Assembly: GCA_002304995.1 (NCBI GenBank)
Contig: DBPV01000038.1
Location: 65,436 to 72,631, forward strand
Direction: 5' to 3'
DNA length: 7,196 nt
Origin: Syntrophaceae bacterium UBA1411
Lineage (GTDB): Bacteria > Desulfobacterota > Syntrophia > Syntrophales > Smithellaceae
The notes under the pieces are model-generated. The model did not search any database. It was given only the letters and a program-made list of their open reading frames with translations, and was not told the DNA's origin. The position numbers and the translations under genes were made by a program. This document shows, piece by piece, positions 5,406-7,196 of the stretch (position 1 is the stretch's first letter; each line of letters starts with the position of its first letter).

Positions 5406-5437
5406 GGCCGCCGTCCGGCGTTCGGGACAGGGCGGCC
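5406..5437 (+). repeat. GC-rich hairpin between the tctC-like and ligase genes
   Basis: GGCCGCC (5406-5412) pairs with GGCGGCC (5431-5437). The stem can continue GTCC (5413-5416) with GGAC (5425-5428) after a two-base AG bulge. It is followed by an A-run, not a T-run, so it is not a standard terminator for the + strand. It may stabilise the 3' end of the upstream message or separate expression of the two genes. Confidence 0.45.
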
Positions 5438-5472
5438 GATAGACTAAAAAAAGCATCCGGAGAGGAATCCTT

Positions 5473-6987
5473 ATGAATCTTGTCAGACTGGCGGACGAAA
5501 CCATCACGACATTCGGCGAATATCCTTTTCTGGTCTTTGATGACCGCGTTTACACCAACCGGGAAATTCTCCGGAAAGCCAACGTCCTGGCGGCTTCCCT
5601 GCAGGGCCTCGGTTTGCAAAAAGAAGAGAAAGTCGTGGTGATGCTGCCCAATTGCCCGGAGGTCATCATCAGCTATCAGGGCATTCTGCGCGCGGGAGGC
5701 GTCATTGTGCCGCTCATTCCCCTTCTGAACGGAAAAGAGCTCGCGCACATTCTGGCCAACTGTGAAGCCGCCGCCATGATCACCAACGGCGATATTTTTC
5801 TGAAAAACGAAGCGCTCCTCCGGGGGCATGCCACCGTAAGAAATGTCATTGTCACCGACGAGAAAACTCTCCCCGGAACGCACTCCCTGCCGGCCATGAT
5901 TGAAAAGCCGCCGGGCGCCTTTTCGCCTCCGGCCATCGATGAACTCGACCTGGCGGTCATCCTCTACACGGCGGGAACCACGTCATCCCCCAAAGGCGTG
6001 ATGCTGACGCACAGGAACCTGTATTCCAACGCCGTCAACGCCGCGCGCGCCCACGATACCCGGCCCTCGGACATCACACTTGTCGCGCTGCCGCTTTCGC
6101 ACTCCTTCGGGCTCACGTCCATGAACAAGGCCTACCAGTACGGCAATCTGCACGTCCTGATGCGCAAGTTCCAGCCGGACGAGGCTTTCCGGCTGATTGA
6201 AAAATACCGGGTCACCGATTTCCCCGGCGCGCCGGCCATGTTTATCGCGCTGCTCGCCAGCCCCCTGGCCGACCGGTACGACCTTTCGTCCCTGAAAAGC
6301 TGCCTGTCCGGGGCGGCGCCTTTTCCGGTGGCAAGCCTGCTTGCGTTTCAAAAGAAATTCAACTGCACGGTTTACGAGGCCTACGGCCTGTCGGAGGCCT
6401 CTCCGGCCGTGAGCACCAATTACCATCACCGGCCGACCAAGCCCGGCTCCATCGGCCAGCCCATTCCCGAAGTGGAGGTGCGGATTGTCGATGACGACGA
6501 AAGAGACGTCCCCCGCGGAAACGTGGGCGAGCTGCTCGTCAGGGGGCCGAATGTTTCCTCCGGATATTACCGGCAGCCCGAAGAAACGGCGCGCACGTTT
6601 CGGGACGGATGGCTGCACACCGGCGACATGGCAAGGATGGACGAAGACGGATATCTGTATATCGTGGAGAGGAAAAAGGATCTGATCATCCGCGGCGGTT
6701 TCAACATTTACCCGCGCGACCTCGAAGAGATCCTCTATACGCACCCGGCCGTCAGGGACGCCGTCGCCATCGGCATTCCGGACCCCGTCATGGGAGAAGA
6801 GATCAAAGTCTATGTGGTTTTAAAGGAATGCGCAACGGCTTCGGCGGAAGACCTGCATCAATACTGCCGCGAACATCTTGCAAAAAACAAGTGGCCCAGG
6901 CAGATTGAACTCGCAACGTCCCTGCCCCGCAATCCCATGGGCAAGATTCTGCGCCGGGAACTGCGCCGGTTAAACGCGGGGGCCTGA
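5473..6987 (+). CDS. AMP-forming acyl-CoA synthetase (acyl/aryl-CoA ligase)
   Basis: This enzyme of the adenylate-forming superfamily activates a carboxylic acid with ATP to an acyl-AMP and then forms the CoA thioester. At 504 residues the length is normal. The phosphate-binding loop is YTAGTTSSPKG (165-175, with K174). Motif A5 is YGLSEASP (304-311). The hinge region is HTGD (382-385), then VERKKDLI (398-405; R400), RGGFNIYP and a DLEEIL helix. The catalytic lysine of the C-terminal domain is K491 in NPMGKILRREL. All catalytic elements are present. The P-loop differs from the common YTSGTTGxPKG at two positions. AGAGGA (5461-5466) lies six bases before ATG 5473. The proximity of a carboxylate receptor suggests an imported organic acid as substrate, but medium- or long-chain fatty acid and aromatic acid activation cannot be told apart by eye. 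Confidence 0.94.
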   Translation: MNLVRLADETITTFGEYPFLVFDDRVYTNREILRKANVLAASLQGLGLQKEEKVVVMLPNCPEVIISYQGILRAGGVIVPLIPLLNGKELAHILANCEAAAMITNGDIFLKNEALLRGHATVRNVIVTDEKTLPGTHSLPAMIEKPPGAFSPPAIDELDLAVILYTAGTTSSPKGVMLTHRNLYSNAVNAARAHDTRPSDITLVALPLSHSFGLTSMNKAYQYGNLHVLMRKFQPDEAFRLIEKYRVTDFPGAPAMFIALLASPLADRYDLSSLKSCLSGAAPFPVASLLAFQKKFNCTVYEAYGLSEASPAVSTNYHHRPTKPGSIGQPIPEVEVRIVDDDERDVPRGNVGELLVRGPNVSSGYYRQPEETARTFRDGWLHTGDMARMDEDGYLYIVERKKDLIIRGGFNIYPRDLEEILYTHPAVRDAVAIGIPDPVMGEEIKVYVVLKECATASAEDLHQYCREHLAKNKWPRQIELATSLPRNPMGKILRRELRRLNAGA

Positions 6988-6994
6988 ACGGTCC

Positions 6995-7014
6995 TGCGGC
7001 CGCCGAGGGCCGCA
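6995..7014 (+). repeat. GC-rich hairpin after the ligase gene
   Basis: TGCGGCC (6995-7001) and GGCCGCA (7008-7014) form a perfect seven-base stem around a six-base loop, eight bases past the ligase stop. There is no T-run, so it would at most be a processing or stability hairpin. Like the hairpin before the gene it contains GGCCGCCG. Confidence 0.45.
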
Positions 7015-7036
7015 TTCCGGAAGGAGAGGATTTGCT

Positions 7037-7132
7037 GTGGCGTGGGAATTTGTCTTACTGCTTCTTTTCGCGGCTGCCCTCCATGCCGCCTGGAATGTTC
7101 TGATCACATTCAGCGGATCGCGTCCGGAATGA
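7037..7132 (+). pseudogene. Truncated start of an EamA/DMT-family transporter
   Basis: AAGGAGAGGA (7021-7030) is a strong ribosome site, and a GTG at 7037 follows after normal spacing. The frame reads WEFVLLLLFAAALHAAWNVL and stops at TGA 7130-7132 after 31 codons. This hydrophobic start with H-A-A-W-N (16-20) is, as I know the family, the typical first membrane helix of EamA (drug/metabolite transporter) proteins, where the next residues often read I-K-F-S-G-D-R. Here they read ITFSGSRPE and then stop. The gene thus appears cut short by a nonsense mutation, frameshift or deletion. The rest could be out of frame beyond the window: one other frame stays open from about 7128 to the edge but shows no second helix. 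A genuine small membrane protein is the alternative. Confidence 0.55.
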
Positions 7133-7196
7133 CTCGCGTGCAGTAAAATGCGGCGCTTACTATTTTCCGGCCTTTTCGCCGATCATCAAAAAGATG

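Noticed and set aside
5983..6744. Minus-strand open frame of 253 codons opposite the acyl-CoA ligase
   Set aside because: It is an antisense shadow; the plus strand carries every catalytic motif of the ligase.

Overview
The window looks like accessory chromosomal DNA from a Gram-negative anaerobe. My best guess is a syntrophic or sulfate-reducing lineage of Desulfobacterota. This is inference from the gene mix (RsgA of the short, circularly permuted type, a TctC-like periplasmic binding protein, an acyl-CoA ligase, a hicBA pair), from moderate and uneven GC content, and from good Shine-Dalgarno sites. No rRNA, tRNA, CRISPR array, integrase or intact insertion sequence is visible. All supported genes lie on the + strand.

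Layout. Bases 2-61 probably hold the last residues of a gene entering from the left. An AT-rich, gene-free stretch follows. From about 305 to 3048 there are three genes in a row: rsgA (380-1438), a methyltransferase very like E. coli YjhP (1547-2296), and a second, unrelated methyltransferase resembling trimethylguanosine synthase (2419-3048). The spacer before each of these genes carries an imperfect inverted repeat ending in GCTTTTCGT. The first two copies share a longer core, CGCTCCGG-N4-GCTTTTCGT. This organisation (one gene, one structured repeat, same orientation, uneven base composition) suggests decayed or divergent integron attC sites with gene cassettes. Plain terminators are the main alternative.

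About 510 bases without a confident gene (3049-3559) lead to a compact toxin-antitoxin pair, hicB (3560-3781) overlapping hicA (3774-3995). A second spacer (3996-4384) holds a candidate promoter with a perfect TTGACA box and a leader inverted repeat.

The right half is metabolic and higher in GC. It has a secreted TctC/Bug-family solute receptor (4385-5380), then an AMP-forming acyl-CoA ligase (5473-6987), then what looks like a broken EamA-family transporter start (7037-7132). The receptor and ligase could serve capture and CoA activation of an organic acid, but no TctA/TctB membrane partner is present here and the substrate cannot be read from the sequence. GC-rich hairpins sit just before and just after the ligase gene.

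The item most worth following up is the set of repeats between 305 and 2416 and the idea that rsgA and the two methyltransferase genes are cassettes.
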